A DNA stretch of 64,000 bases from Nocardioides sp. T2.26MG-1 (GTDB lineage: Bacteria > Actinomycetota > Actinomycetes > Propionibacteriales > Nocardioidaceae). The notes under the pieces were generated by a model. That model was given only the letters and a program-made list of their open reading frames with translations, was not told the DNA's origin and made no database searches. Positions 46,327 through 55,122 of the stretch are shown piece after piece. The stretch lies in contig NZ_CATNLZ010000001.1 of the NCBI RefSeq assembly GCF_950101795.1, positions 865,132-929,131 on the forward strand. The letters are read 5' to 3'. Each line of letters starts with the position of its first letter. The first letter of the stretch is position 1. The position numbers and the translations under genes were made by a program.

Positions 46327-48675
46327 GTGAGTGGTAAGCGCAAGGCCGCGGGCTCGCCCGCCAGCACGACGAGCGCGAAGCCCGGCCAGAAGCCCAAGCC
46401 ACCCCGCACGCGCAAGCAGAAGGTGCTGCGGGTCGGGAAGTGGCTCTCGATCGTCGGCCTGGTGTGCCTGCTGCTGATGGTCGGGGCGTTCGTGGTCCTG
46501 TACCGGGCCATCGACATCCCCGACCCGAACAAGGACTTCGAGGCCGAGACGTCGTTCGTCTACTACTCCGACGGCAAGGGCGAGGTCGGCAACTTCGCGA
46601 CCCAGAACCGCGAGTCGATCTCGATCAAGCAGATGCCGCAGACGCTCCAGGACGCGGTGGTCGCCGCCGAGAACCGCTCGTTCTGGACCGACAAGGGCAT
46701 CGACCCCCGAGGCATCATCCGGGCGGCCTTCAGCAACGCCAAGGGCAACGCCACCCAGGGTGCCTCGACGATCACCCAGCAGTACGTGAAGATCCTCTAC
46801 CTCAACCAGGAGCGCTCCTACACCCGCAAGGCGAAGGAGGCGATCCTCTCGCTCAAGGTGCAGCGCACCCAGAGCAAGACCGAGATCCTCGAGGGCTACC
46901 TCAACACGATCTACTTCGGACGCGGCGCGTACGGCGTCCAGGCGGCTGCGCGCGCGTTCTTCGCCAAGGACGCCAAGGACCTGACGCTGAGGGAGTCGGC
47001 CGTCCTCGCCAGCGTGCTGAACAACCCCACGCACTTCGACCCGGCCAACGGCAAGGAGAACAAGCGGGCGCTCAAGGAGCGCTACGTCTACGTGCTCGAA
47101 GGGATGGCCGCCGCGGGCAACATCACCGCCGACGAGGCCGCGAAGGCCGAGAAGTCGCTGCCGAAGTTCCCGGAGATCAAGGCCCAGAGCAAGAACGGCG
47201 GCCAGCGCGGTCACATGCTCAAGCTGGTCCGCGACGAGATGCACGAGCTCGGCTACACCGACGACCAGATCGACAGCCAGGGCTACCGGATCACCACGAC
47301 GTTCACCAAGAAGGCCATGGACGCCGCGGAGGCCGGGGTGCTCGAGCAGCGGCCGGAGGGCTTCAAGGACAAGGAGCTGCACATCGGGGTGGCCAGCGTC
47401 GAGCCCGGCACCGGTGCGCTCCGCGGGTTCTACGGCGGTCAGGACTTCCTCGACTCGCAGATCAACTGGGCCGCCACCGGCGGCATGGTCGGCTCGACGC
47501 TCAAGCCCCTGACCGTCGCGACCGCCCTGGAGAACGGCTTCTCGCTGAAGGACACGTTCGAGGGCAACTCGCCGTACGTGTTCCCCGACGGCCTCGACGT
47601 CGTGAACGAGGGGCCGTACGGCGGCACCGACTACGGCGACAAGGTGAACCTCGTCTACGCCACCGAGCAGTCGATCAACACGGCGTTCGTCGACATGTCG
47701 AACTCCATCCCCGACGGCCCGGAGAAGATCCTCGAGACCGCGAACAAGGTCGGCATCCCGCCCGCCAAGCCCACCCAGAAGTACCCGGGCATTCCCGACA
47801 AGAGCATCGACCTCGAGGCCGACGCGCTCATCACGCTCGGCAAGGCCCGGATCAGCCCGATCAACATGGCCAACGCCTACGCGACGATCGCCAACGGCGG
47901 TGAGCGCGCCGACGTGCACGTGATCGACAAGATCGTCAGCAAGAAGGGCAAGGTGCTCTACCAGTTCAAGCAGCACACGTCCCAGGCGTTCGACGACTTC
48001 GCCGACGGGGTCGACGTCACCACCGCGGCGGGGGAGAAGGCGACCGGCGAGGACATCGCCGCCGACACCTCCTACGCCCTGCAGCAGGTGGTCCTCAACG
48101 GCACCGGCAAGAACGCCCAGGCGATCGGCCGGCCGGCCGCGGGCAAGACCGGCACGGCCACCAACGACAACGACAACGTCTCCTCGTCCTGGTTCGTCGG
48201 CTACACCCCCCAGCTCGCCACCGCGGTGATGTACGTCCGCGGCGACGGCGACAACGCCCTGGACGGGTGGCTGCCGTCGTACTTCGGCGCGGAGTACCCG
48301 ACGCGCACCTGGGCCGCGGTGATGAGCCGGGCCCTCGAGGGCACCGACGTCGAGGACTTCCCCGAGCCGGCCAACGTCGACGGCGAGGCGCCGGCCGAGG
48401 GCCACGACCCCTACACGCCCCCGCCGAAGCCGACCAAGACGCCGAAGCCGACCAAGACGCCCTCGGAGACACCCACCCCGAGCGAGACGGCGACGCCGTC
48501 GGAGACGCCCACCCCGACCGAGTCGCCGAGCAACAGCTGCGGCGTGCTCGGCTGCCCGCCCTCCGAGTCGCCGACCCCGTCGGGGAGCCCGAGTACGCCG
48601 CCCGGCGGCGGCGCGTCCCAGAGCGGCCGGGGCCACCACCGCCGGAGCCGGGGTCGCCGGGTGCGGCTCGGCTGA
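46327..48675 (+). CDS. ponA: Bifunctional class A penicillin-binding protein
   Basis: Polymerises glycan strands and cross-links peptides in the periplasmic face of the membrane. The 782-residue protein has a basic cytoplasmic tail, one membrane anchor (about 40-62), a GT51 glycosyltransferase domain (AENRSFWTDKGIDPRGI, GASTITQQYVKILYL) and a transpeptidase domain with STLK (390-393), SIN and KTG (607-609). The C-terminus is a long Pro/Thr/Ser-rich tail (about 695-782) with TPTPSET repeats. GTG start. Synteny (ino1, padR, ponA, GT87-like gene) matches Rv0046c-Rv0051. Confidence 0.95.
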   Translation: MSGKRKAAGSPASTTSAKPGQKPKPPRTRKQKVLRVGKWLSIVGLVCLLLMVGAFVVLYRAIDIPDPNKDFEAETSFVYYSDGKGEVGNFATQNRESISIKQMPQTLQDAVVAAENRSFWTDKGIDPRGIIRAAFSNAKGNATQGASTITQQYVKILYLNQERSYTRKAKEAILSLKVQRTQSKTEILEGYLNTIYFGRGAYGVQAAARAFFAKDAKDLTLRESAVLASVLNNPTHFDPANGKENKRALKERYVYVLEGMAAAGNITADEAAKAEKSLPKFPEIKAQSKNGGQRGHMLKLVRDEMHELGYTDDQIDSQGYRITTTFTKKAMDAAEAGVLEQRPEGFKDKELHIGVASVEPGTGALRGFYGGQDFLDSQINWAATGGMVGSTLKPLTVATALENGFSLKDTFEGNSPYVFPDGLDVVNEGPYGGTDYGDKVNLVYATEQSINTAFVDMSNSIPDGPEKILETANKVGIPPAKPTQKYPGIPDKSIDLEADALITLGKARISPINMANAYATIANGGERADVHVIDKIVSKKGKVLYQFKQHTSQAFDDFADGVDVTTAAGEKATGEDIAADTSYALQQVVLNGTGKNAQAIGRPAAGKTGTATNDNDNVSSSWFVGYTPQLATAVMYVRGDGDNALDGWLPSYFGAEYPTRTWAAVMSRALEGTDVEDFPEPANVDGEAPAEGHDPYTPPPKPTKTPKPTKTPSETPTPSETATPSETPTPTESPSNSCGVLGCPPSESPTPSGSPSTPPGGGASQSGRGHHRRSRGRRVRLG

Positions 48676-50135
48676 TGCCGCCGAGCCGGCGCGGGGTCCA
48701 GGGGGACTGGGTCGACCCCACGACCGACGACCCGGTCGTCGCCGCGCTCAGTGACCGGATCGGCGGGCCCGTCGGCCCGCGAGCCGGCCGGCACTCGTGG
48801 TGGACCCCGGTGCGGGTGGTGCTCGCGCTGACCGCGATCGTGCTCGCCCTCGGGATGGTGCAGAAGAACAACTGCTACCAGGACACCTGGCAGGACGGGC
48901 AGGCCCGCTACACCCACATGTGCTACTCCGACCTGCCCTACCTCTACACCGGGCGCGGCTTCGCCGAGCTCAACTGGCCCTACAGCGACGACGCCCAGGT
49001 GCGCGCCCGCTACCCCGAGGTCATGGAGTACCCGGTCGGCATCTCCTACTGGGCGTGGGGCGCGGCGCACGTCACGCACTGGCTCAACGGCTCCCCCGAC
49101 CTGACCCCCCGCTACGGGAAGTCGGTCGGTGACATGTCGGCCGAGCCTGAGGTGCACCGGGAGATGCGGATCTTCGTGATCGTCAACGCGCTCGGGTTCG
49201 CGGTGCTGACGCTGCTCGCGGCCTGGCTGCTGGCCGGCGTCTCCCCGCGCCGGCCGTGGGACGCCGCGGCCTTCGCCCTCTCGCCGGCGCTGTTGCTCAC
49301 CGGCCTGGTCAACTGGGACCTGCTCGCCGTGGTCCTGGTCGCCGGGGCGCTGTGGGCCTGGGCCCGGGAGCGCCCCGTGCTGACCGGGGTCCTGATCGGC
49401 CTGGGGACGGCGGTCAAGCTGTTCCCGCTCTTCCTGCTCGGCGGGATCCTGGTGATCTGCCTGCGCCGGCGGCAGCTGCGGACGCTCGCGGTCACCAGCC
49501 TGGCCGCCGCGTCAGCGTGGGTGCTGGCCAACCTGCCGGCGTACCTGTCCGGGCCCGACGAGTGGAAGGTGTTCTGGACGTTCAACTCCGAGCGGGGTGC
49601 CGACCTCGGCTCGATCTGGCTGGTCGTCCAGCAGGCGCTCGACCGGACCGCCGACCCGTCCGCGTTCGACCCGCACACGATCAACGTCGGGTCCTGGCTG
49701 TTCTTCGGGCTGTGGTGCGTGGGCGTGCTGCTGCTCGGGCTCGCCTCGCCCGCGACGCCGCGCCTCGCCCAGCTCGGCTTCCTGGTGGTCGCCGGGTTCC
49801 TGCTGGTCAACAAGGTCTACTCGCCGCAGTACGTGCTCTGGCTGCTGCCGCTCGCCGTGCTCGCGCGGCCGCGGTGGCGCGACCTGATCATCTGGCAGGC
49901 CGGCGAGGTCCTCTACTTCGCCGCCGTGTGGTGGTACCTCGGCGGCTTCCTGGCCCCGGCCGCCGGCGGCGACGCGGGCTTCTACTGGGCCGCGATCCTG
50001 GTGCGCCTGGCCGCCGAGCTCTACCTGGTGGCCGTCGTCGTCCGCGACATCTGGGTGCCCCGGCACGACCCGGTGCGCAGCGCCGATGTGGTCGGTCAGC
50101 TCACGACGACGCGGTCGAAGGCCGTGGCGGTGTAG
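48675..50135 (+). CDS. Polytopic membrane protein, DUF2029/GT87-like glycosyltransferase
   Basis: A 486-residue integral membrane protein with about ten hydrophobic segments. It has an N-terminal cytoplasmic stretch, a large extracytoplasmic loop after the first segment (residues about 60-145, with conserved Asp/Trp/Tyr), and LLTGLVNWDLLAVVLVAGALWAWARERPVLTGVLIGLGTAVKLFPLFLL, typical of polyprenyl-phosphate-mannose-dependent transferases of the GT87 type. Corresponds to Rv0051. ATG overlaps the ponA stop by one base. Its 3' end overlaps the convergent racemase-like gene by 40 bp. Confidence 0.87.
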   Translation: MPPSRRGVQGDWVDPTTDDPVVAALSDRIGGPVGPRAGRHSWWTPVRVVLALTAIVLALGMVQKNNCYQDTWQDGQARYTHMCYSDLPYLYTGRGFAELNWPYSDDAQVRARYPEVMEYPVGISYWAWGAAHVTHWLNGSPDLTPRYGKSVGDMSAEPEVHREMRIFVIVNALGFAVLTLLAAWLLAGVSPRRPWDAAAFALSPALLLTGLVNWDLLAVVLVAGALWAWARERPVLTGVLIGLGTAVKLFPLFLLGGILVICLRRRQLRTLAVTSLAAASAWVLANLPAYLSGPDEWKVFWTFNSERGADLGSIWLVVQQALDRTADPSAFDPHTINVGSWLFFGLWCVGVLLLGLASPATPRLAQLGFLVVAGFLLVNKVYSPQYVLWLLPLAVLARPRWRDLIIWQAGEVLYFAAVWWYLGGFLAPAAGGDAGFYWAAILVRLAAELYLVAVVVRDIWVPRHDPVRSADVVGQLTTTRSKAVAV

Positions 50136-51166
50136 CGCACCCGCACGTCCACCTCGTCGCCGATGGCCGGCACGCGGGCGCCGTGGGGCAGGAAGAGCAT
50201 CGACGCCTGCATGTGCGGCGGCTCGGCGAACAGCCGCTGCTTGCCATCGATCGAGAACGGCGAGCGCACGAACCCCGCCGCGTCGAGGCCGCCGCGGGCC
50301 AGCGTGGCCGCGCGGGAGCGCAGGCTCGCGTCGCCGGTGGGGGCCTCGAGCCCGATGCCGTGGGCGGTGCCACCGCTGACCACGAGGATGTGGCCGGCCT
50401 TGGGGGCGGTGCGGTGCCGGTAGCCGAACGCGTCGCCGCGCTCGACCGCGTGCACGTCGAGCACGGTCGCGGTCACCCGGAGGGCCCCACGGTCGCCGAG
50501 CCACAGGTCGGTGCCGACCCGCGGCCGGAACGTGAAGTCGGGGTACGCCGCGCGCAGCACGGCGAGCTCGTCGGCGGCCAGGTGGCTGACCCACACGGTG
50601 TCCAGCGGCAGCTCGGTCGCGACCACGTCGTTCATCAGGCGCTGCACCTCGGAGAGGTGGGCGCCGTGGGCGAGCGGCAGGTGCAGGGCCACGCCGCGCA
50701 CCCGGGCCTTCGGGTGGTCGGCCAGGATCCGCGGCGTGCTCCACAGCTCGCGGGCGGTCATCCCGTGGCGCAGCATGCTGGTGGTGCGCTCCAGCACCAC
50801 CCGGGCGTCGGGCTGGCGGCCGAGCAGGTCGCCGAGGTCCTCGGGCCGGCTCACCGTGTGGACGACCCGGTCGGCGAGCCGGGGGTCCAGTTCGATCGCC
50901 GCGCCGAACGGCCGCCAGGGGGTGAGCACGAGGAGGTCGCCGGCGTACCGGCTCGCGACCTCGGGCAGCTCGTCGTACGTCCCGACGGCGAGGGTGTCGA
51001 CCCCGAGACCCTGGTCGGCCAGCCACTGCGCCTTGCGGGCCAGCCGGCCGAGCGTGAAGCCGTAGCCGTTGCCCTTGGCCACCGGGACCAGGCCGGGGGT
51101 CGCCTCGGTGAGGCTCCGCAGGTGGGACCGCCAGCGCTCGCCGTCGACGGTCAGGTTGAGGCTCAT
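50096..51166 (-). CDS. Alanine racemase-like fold-type III PLP protein
   Basis: A 356-residue protein with the alanine racemase N-terminal barrel; the PLP lysine is in VPVAKGNGYGF (Lys31). The usual C-terminal catalytic tyrosine motif is not clear, and the beta domain differs (YRHRTAPKAGHILVVSGGTAHGIGLEAP), so genuine racemase activity is uncertain. It overlaps the upstream FemX-like gene by 4 bp, which suggests a role in supplying or checking amino acids for peptidoglycan bridges. Confidence 0.82.
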   Translation of the reverse strand: MSLNLTVDGERWRSHLRSLTEATPGLVPVAKGNGYGFTLGRLARKAQWLADQGLGVDTLAVGTYDELPEVASRYAGDLLVLTPWRPFGAAIELDPRLADRVVHTVSRPEDLGDLLGRQPDARVVLERTTSMLRHGMTARELWSTPRILADHPKARVRGVALHLPLAHGAHLSEVQRLMNDVVATELPLDTVWVSHLAADELAVLRAAYPDFTFRPRVGTDLWLGDRGALRVTATVLDVHAVERGDAFGYRHRTAPKAGHILVVSGGTAHGIGLEAPTGDASLRSRAATLARGGLDAAGFVRSPFSIDGKQRLFAEPPHMQASMLFLPHGARVPAIGDEVDVRVRYTATAFDRVVVS

Positions 51167-52281
51167 GCCCGCCTCTTCATGTACATGGCGAAGGCGGCGT
51201 ACAGCGCGCGGTTGAGCGGGAGATCCCACTCGCCGACGTACTCGACGGCCTCGCCGCCGGTGCCGACCTTGAACTGGATCAGACCCTGGTGCGGGTCGTC
51301 CTCGTCGAGCGTGTCGGTGATGCCGCGCAGGTCGTAGACGTCGGCGCCGGCGGCGATCGCGTCGCGGATCATCTGCCACTGGATCGCGTTGGAGCCGCGC
51401 ACCTCGCGCTTCTCGGTGGAGGAGGCGCCGTAGGAGTACCACGCGTGGGCGCCGACGCGGATGCCGATCGTGGCGGCGACGAGCGTGCCCTCGTGGCGGG
51501 CGGTGTAGAGGCGGATCCGGTCGGGGTCCTCGGCGCCGAGCGCCTCGACCATCGTGCGGAAGTACGCCAGCGGCCGGGGCGTGAAGTGGTCGCGCTCGGC
51601 GGTGTGCATGTAGAGCTCGTGGAAGGCCTTCAGCTCCTCGTCCCCGGACGCGGTCGAGACCACCTCGACGCCCTCCTTGGCGGCCTTCTTGATGTTGCGC
51701 CGCCAGAGCTGGTTCATGCCGGCGAGCACGTCCTCCTCGGTGCGGCCGGCCAGCGGGATCTGGAACACGTACTGCGGCTGGCCCGCGGCGAAGCCGCCCT
51801 CGACGGTCTGCGCGCGCCAGCCGAGGTCGAGCAGCTGGGAGGTGACCCGTGCCCCGGAGTGGGTGCGTTCGGTGGGCGGCAGGTCGCCGAGCCGGCGTAC
51901 GGCGTCGTCGGCGATGCCGGCCTTGATCGTCGCGGCGTCCCAGCGCCGGGTCACGACCGGCGGGCCCATCCGCACGCCGAAGGCGCCGCGTCCCGACAGG
52001 TGTGCGGCCATCGGCGAGAGCCAGGCGCCCAGGTCGTCGGCCTCCCAGTCGATCACCGGCCCCTCGGGGAGATAGGCGAGGAACCGCTTGACCTTCGGCA
52101 GCTGGCGGTAGAGCACCAGGGCGGCACCCACCAGCTCGTCTCCGCGAAACCAGCCGATGGACTCGCGCCGCCACTCGGACTTGACCCGGCCCCAGGCCGG
52201 GGTCTGGAGGAAGCTCGCGGAGCGTTGGCTGCGCAGGAGCTCCAGATGGTCGTTCTCGGAGATCTCACGGACGCTCAGCAC
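51163..52281 (-). CDS. FemX/FemAB-type peptidoglycan bridge formation protein
   Basis: A 372-residue tRNA-dependent aminoacyl ligase of the Fem family with two GNAT-like folds. Recognisable parts are SFLQTPAWGRVKSEWRRES, LPEGPVIDW, LWRRNIKKAAKEGVEV, and the C-terminal GSNAIQWQMIRDAIAAGADVYDLRGI...GLIQFKVGTGGEAVEYVGEWDLPLN. Such enzymes attach the glycine to LL-diaminopimelate in Streptomyces and Nocardioides-type cell walls. GTG at 52281 is chosen by homology; another GTG lies 9 bp upstream. Confidence 0.9.
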   Translation of the reverse strand: MLSVREISENDHLELLRSQRSASFLQTPAWGRVKSEWRRESIGWFRGDELVGAALVLYRQLPKVKRFLAYLPEGPVIDWEADDLGAWLSPMAAHLSGRGAFGVRMGPPVVTRRWDAATIKAGIADDAVRRLGDLPPTERTHSGARVTSQLLDLGWRAQTVEGGFAAGQPQYVFQIPLAGRTEEDVLAGMNQLWRRNIKKAAKEGVEVVSTASGDEELKAFHELYMHTAERDHFTPRPLAYFRTMVEALGAEDPDRIRLYTARHEGTLVAATIGIRVGAHAWYSYGASSTEKREVRGSNAIQWQMIRDAIAAGADVYDLRGITDTLDEDDPHQGLIQFKVGTGGEAVEYVGEWDLPLNRALYAAFAMYMKRRA

Positions 52282-52472
52282 CCGGGCCACGCTACCCGGC
52301 GCCGATCGGCCGTCCGCGACGTACCCGTCCGGGCCATGGCGCCGCGGCCCCGCAAGCGCCACGATGTGCGCAACAGGTACAAACCAGGTATCTGCGCGCG
52401 GCTCCTCGACTCCTGGGAGACGTGATCCTGATCGAGCGACTAGCCGAGCGACACAAGGGAGCGACGCGATCG

Positions 52473-53072
52473 ATGACCGGCATCGGGGCGGTCCGGCCGG
52501 CCGGACCGGCGAATGAGGTGTGGCAGCGCGCGACGGACGGGTTCAATCGCTGGGTCGCAGGGGAGTCCAGCGGTCTCGACGACCTCGTCGCGGTGATGAC
52601 GCCGGTGCTGTGGCACGTGGTCCGGTCCTACCGGCTCTCGGAGTCCGCCGCCGAGGACGTCGTGCAGACGACCTGGCTGGCGCTGGTACGCCGGCGCTCG
52701 GCGATCCTGGACGCGACCGCCATCGGCGGCTGGCTGACCACGACCGCGCGCCGGGAGGCCTGGCGGGTCGCGAACGCGACCGCTGCGGCGACGCCGGCCG
52801 ACGAGGAGGAGCTGGCGCCGATGCTGCCGCGGCAGCGGTCTGCCGAGGACGCCGTCGTCCAGCAGGACGAGGGTGACCGGCTCTGGGCCGCGGTCGACGG
52901 GCTGCCCGAGCGGTGCCGCCGCCTGCTGCGGATCGTCGCGTTCGAGAACCGGCCTGACTACCGCGAGCTGGCGGCCGACCTGGACATGCCGGTGGGGAGC
53001 ATCGGCCCGACCCGGGGCCGGTGCCTGGCGAAGTTGCGCGTCGCGCTGATGCAGACGGGGGAGTACCGATGA
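52473..53072 (+). CDS. Sigma-70 family (ECF-like) RNA polymerase sigma factor of the protease operon
   Basis: A 199-residue ECF-like sigma factor. Region 2 is in DDLVAVMTPVLWHVVRSYRLSESAAEDVVQTTWLALVRRRSAI, followed by GGWLTTTARREAWRVANA; region 4 is DRLWAAVDGLPERCRRLLRIVAFENRPDYRELAADLDMPVGSIGPTRGRCLAKLRVAL. ATG at 52473 has AAGGGAG upstream; GTG at 52422 would add 17 residues. No transmembrane anti-sigma gene is next to it. It is the first gene of a tight operon with a small protein, an S8 protease and a CHAT protein, so it may control or respond to them. Confidence 0.9.
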   Translation: MTGIGAVRPAGPANEVWQRATDGFNRWVAGESSGLDDLVAVMTPVLWHVVRSYRLSESAAEDVVQTTWLALVRRRSAILDATAIGGWLTTTARREAWRVANATAAATPADEEELAPMLPRQRSAEDAVVQQDEGDRLWAAVDGLPERCRRLLRIVAFENRPDYRELAADLDMPVGSIGPTRGRCLAKLRVALMQTGEYR

Positions 53073-53530
53073 GTGAGCTGAGCCGCGAGGATCTGCTGGG
53101 CGTGGTCCGCGACGTGTGGGAGCGCCACGACCCGGTGCCTGAGCACCTCGTGGCCTCGATGCAGGCGGCGGCGGCGATCGCCGCCAGCGACCTGGACGCC
53201 GAGCTGATGGAGCTCGTCGAGCGGTCCACCGAGTTGGTCGGCGCCCGCGGCGCCGGCGCGTACACGCTGCGCTTCGTGCACGGCGACACCGACCTGCTGC
53301 TGCGGATCGCGGTCGACGGCGACCGCTCCCGCGTCGACGGCTGGGTGGTGCCGCCGGAGCCGATGACCATCCGCGCGCTGCCCGGTGAGGTGCCGGCGTC
53401 GCACGCCGCCGTCGTCACCGAGTCCGGTCGCTTCGAGCTGACCGGCCTGCCGCTCGGGCTGCTGCGCCTGCGGCTCGAGCCCCACGACGCCACCCGCCCC
53501 GCGTTCGCCACCCCCACCTTCGAGATCTGA
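53069..53530 (+). CDS. Small protein of unknown function in the sigma/S8/CHAT operon
   Basis: A 153-residue acidic protein I cannot name. The first half is helical (LLGVVRDVWERHDPVPEHLVASMQAAAAIAASDLDAELMELVE), the second half is beta-rich and ends with a carboxypeptidase-regulatory-like turn (GRFELTGLPLGLLRLRLEP). It has no signal peptide and no membrane segment. Its ATG overlaps the sigma stop by 4 bp, so it is made together with the sigma factor, and it is a candidate soluble anti-sigma or adaptor protein; that is inference from position only. Confidence 0.8.
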   Translation: MSELSREDLLGVVRDVWERHDPVPEHLVASMQAAAAIAASDLDAELMELVERSTELVGARGAGAYTLRFVHGDTDLLLRIAVDGDRSRVDGWVVPPEPMTIRALPGEVPASHAAVVTESGRFELTGLPLGLLRLRLEPHDATRPAFATPTFEI

Positions 53531-53546
53531 CGGAGACAGAAGAACC

Positions 53547-55115
53547 ATGGAGCAGCAGCCCGAGGAGAAGCGCCCGACCCGCAAGCCCCTGGACCGCGAC
53601 CCGGCACCACCGCGGCCGTCGTCGATCGCGACGGTCGAGGGCCGGGTCCTGGACCCCGCGACGGCGATCAGCGTCAAGGGCGTCCGCCCGCGGCCCACGG
53701 TGTACGTCGGCCCGCGGCTGGTGGTCTCGAAGTCCGTCGACTTCGAGGGTGCGCTCGCGGTGCTCCGCGCGGTCGCCGAGCCGCTCGGCTGGGTGGTCGT
53801 CCCCGAGCGGGAGGACCCGCGGACTGCGAACCTGAAGTTCGGCGTGCGCCCGGTGCGGATCGACATCGGCTCCAACCGGGCCACGATCGCCCCCGACGGC
53901 TGGACGCTGCTGCAGCAGACGCGGGCGCAGTTCGGCGTCGAGGCGGTGCGCGGGGTCGGTCTCGAGCACGTGCTGGCGAGCACGACCGTGGTGGCGAACC
54001 CCATCGAGATGTCGCACCCGATCGAAATGTCCCACCCGATCGAGATGTCGCACCCGATCGAGATGTCGCACCCGGCGGCGACGTACGGGCTGCCGGGTCG
54101 CGGGGGGCGGCAGCCGGTGGCGTTCATCGGCGCCCGGCCCCGGCGGTGCGCGCCGAAGGAGCTCAACGGGCGGCGGCGGCCCGTGGTCGCCGTCCTCGAC
54201 ACCGGGTGCGGCGAGCACCCGTGGCTCGACGGGGTGGTGCGGACCGACGTCCGGCTCGCGGGCACGCCGATCGGCTACGTCGACGACGCCACCAACCCGG
54301 AGCTGCACCCGGACCAGAACGGACCGATGGACGGGTCGATCGACCCGACCTCGGGGCACGGGACCTTCATCGCCGGCCTGATCCACCAGGCCTGCCCCGA
54401 CGCCGACATCCTCTCCTGGCGGGTCGTGCCGTCCGAGGGGCCGCTGGTCGAGTCGGACTGGATCGTCGCGATCGCCCAGGTGCTGGAGCTCGTCCGGCGC
54501 TTCACCGCCGGCGAGCCCGGCGGGCGGAGGATCGACGTCCTGAGCCTGTCGATGGGCTACTACCACGAGACACCCGACGACCACCTGTTCGATCCCGAAC
54601 TCCAGAACATCCTCACCGAGCTGGGCCGGCTCGGCACGATCGTCGTCTGTTCGGCGGGCAACGACGCCACGAGCCGACCCTCGTTCCCGGCGGCCTTCGC
54701 GCCGTGGGAGGGCACGATCCCGCCCCGCGACGTCGTGCCCGTGGTTTCGGTGGGCGCCCAGAACCCGAACCTGCGGACCGACGCGCTCTTTAGCAACGCG
54801 GGCCAGTGGGTGCGGGCCTGGGCCCCCGGCGCCGCGCTGGTCAGCACCGTGCCGCCGTTCGAGGGCGGGCTCCTGCCGCTGGCCAGGACGACGGACGACG
54901 AGGGCCGGGTGCGCGAGTGCATCGATCCCGACGACTTCCGGGGCGGCTTCGCCGTGTGGAGCGGGACCTCCTTCGCCGCGCCGCTCCTGGCCGGTCGACT
55001 CGCCGCCGCGCTCGCGCCCCGGCTGCCGAAGAAGGCCGCCGAGCCCCAGCCGGTCGCCACCGTCGTCAACCGCGCGTGGAAGGTCGTGGAGGAACTGACG
55101 CCGATCAGGCGATGA
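53547..55115 (+). CDS. Intracellular subtilisin-like (S8 family) serine protease
   Basis: A 522-residue subtilase without signal peptide or membrane segment, so probably cytosolic. The N-terminal 150 residues form a non-catalytic domain, then a four-fold PIEMSH repeat (152-175), then the catalytic domain with Asp218 (VVAVLDTG), His271 (SGHGTFIAGL), the oxyanion Asn in SAGNDATS and Ser475 (SGTSFAAP). All catalytic residues are intact. ATG with GGAG-like sequence upstream, 16 bp after the preceding gene and 7 bp before the CHAT gene. The repeat may be a hinge between the N-terminal and protease domains. Confidence 0.92.
   Translation: MEQQPEEKRPTRKPLDRDPAPPRPSSIATVEGRVLDPATAISVKGVRPRPTVYVGPRLVVSKSVDFEGALAVLRAVAEPLGWVVVPEREDPRTANLKFGVRPVRIDIGSNRATIAPDGWTLLQQTRAQFGVEAVRGVGLEHVLASTTVVANPIEMSHPIEMSHPIEMSHPIEMSHPAATYGLPGRGGRQPVAFIGARPRRCAPKELNGRRRPVVAVLDTGCGEHPWLDGVVRTDVRLAGTPIGYVDDATNPELHPDQNGPMDGSIDPTSGHGTFIAGLIHQACPDADILSWRVVPSEGPLVESDWIVAIAQVLELVRRFTAGEPGGRRIDVLSLSMGYYHETPDDHLFDPELQNILTELGRLGTIVVCSAGNDATSRPSFPAAFAPWEGTIPPRDVVPVVSVGAQNPNLRTDALFSNAGQWVRAWAPGAALVSTVPPFEGGLLPLARTTDDEGRVRECIDPDDFRGGFAVWSGTSFAAPLLAGRLAAALAPRLPKKAAEPQPVATVVNRAWKVVEELTPIRR
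54000..54071 (+). repeat. 18-bp coding tandem repeat (PIEMSH x4)
   Basis: Four units of 18 bp, beginning CCSATCGARATG, encode PIEMSH four times in the linker of the S8 protease. Units differ at only one to three bases, so the array is recent or kept by exchange and its copy number may vary between strains. Confidence 0.95.
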
Positions 55116-55122
55116 TGGGCTG

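Noticed and set aside
48420..48620. Repetitive sequence as a possible CRISPR or minisatellite
   Set aside because: It encodes the Pro/Thr/Ser tail of the penicillin-binding protein; units are irregular and have no spacers.
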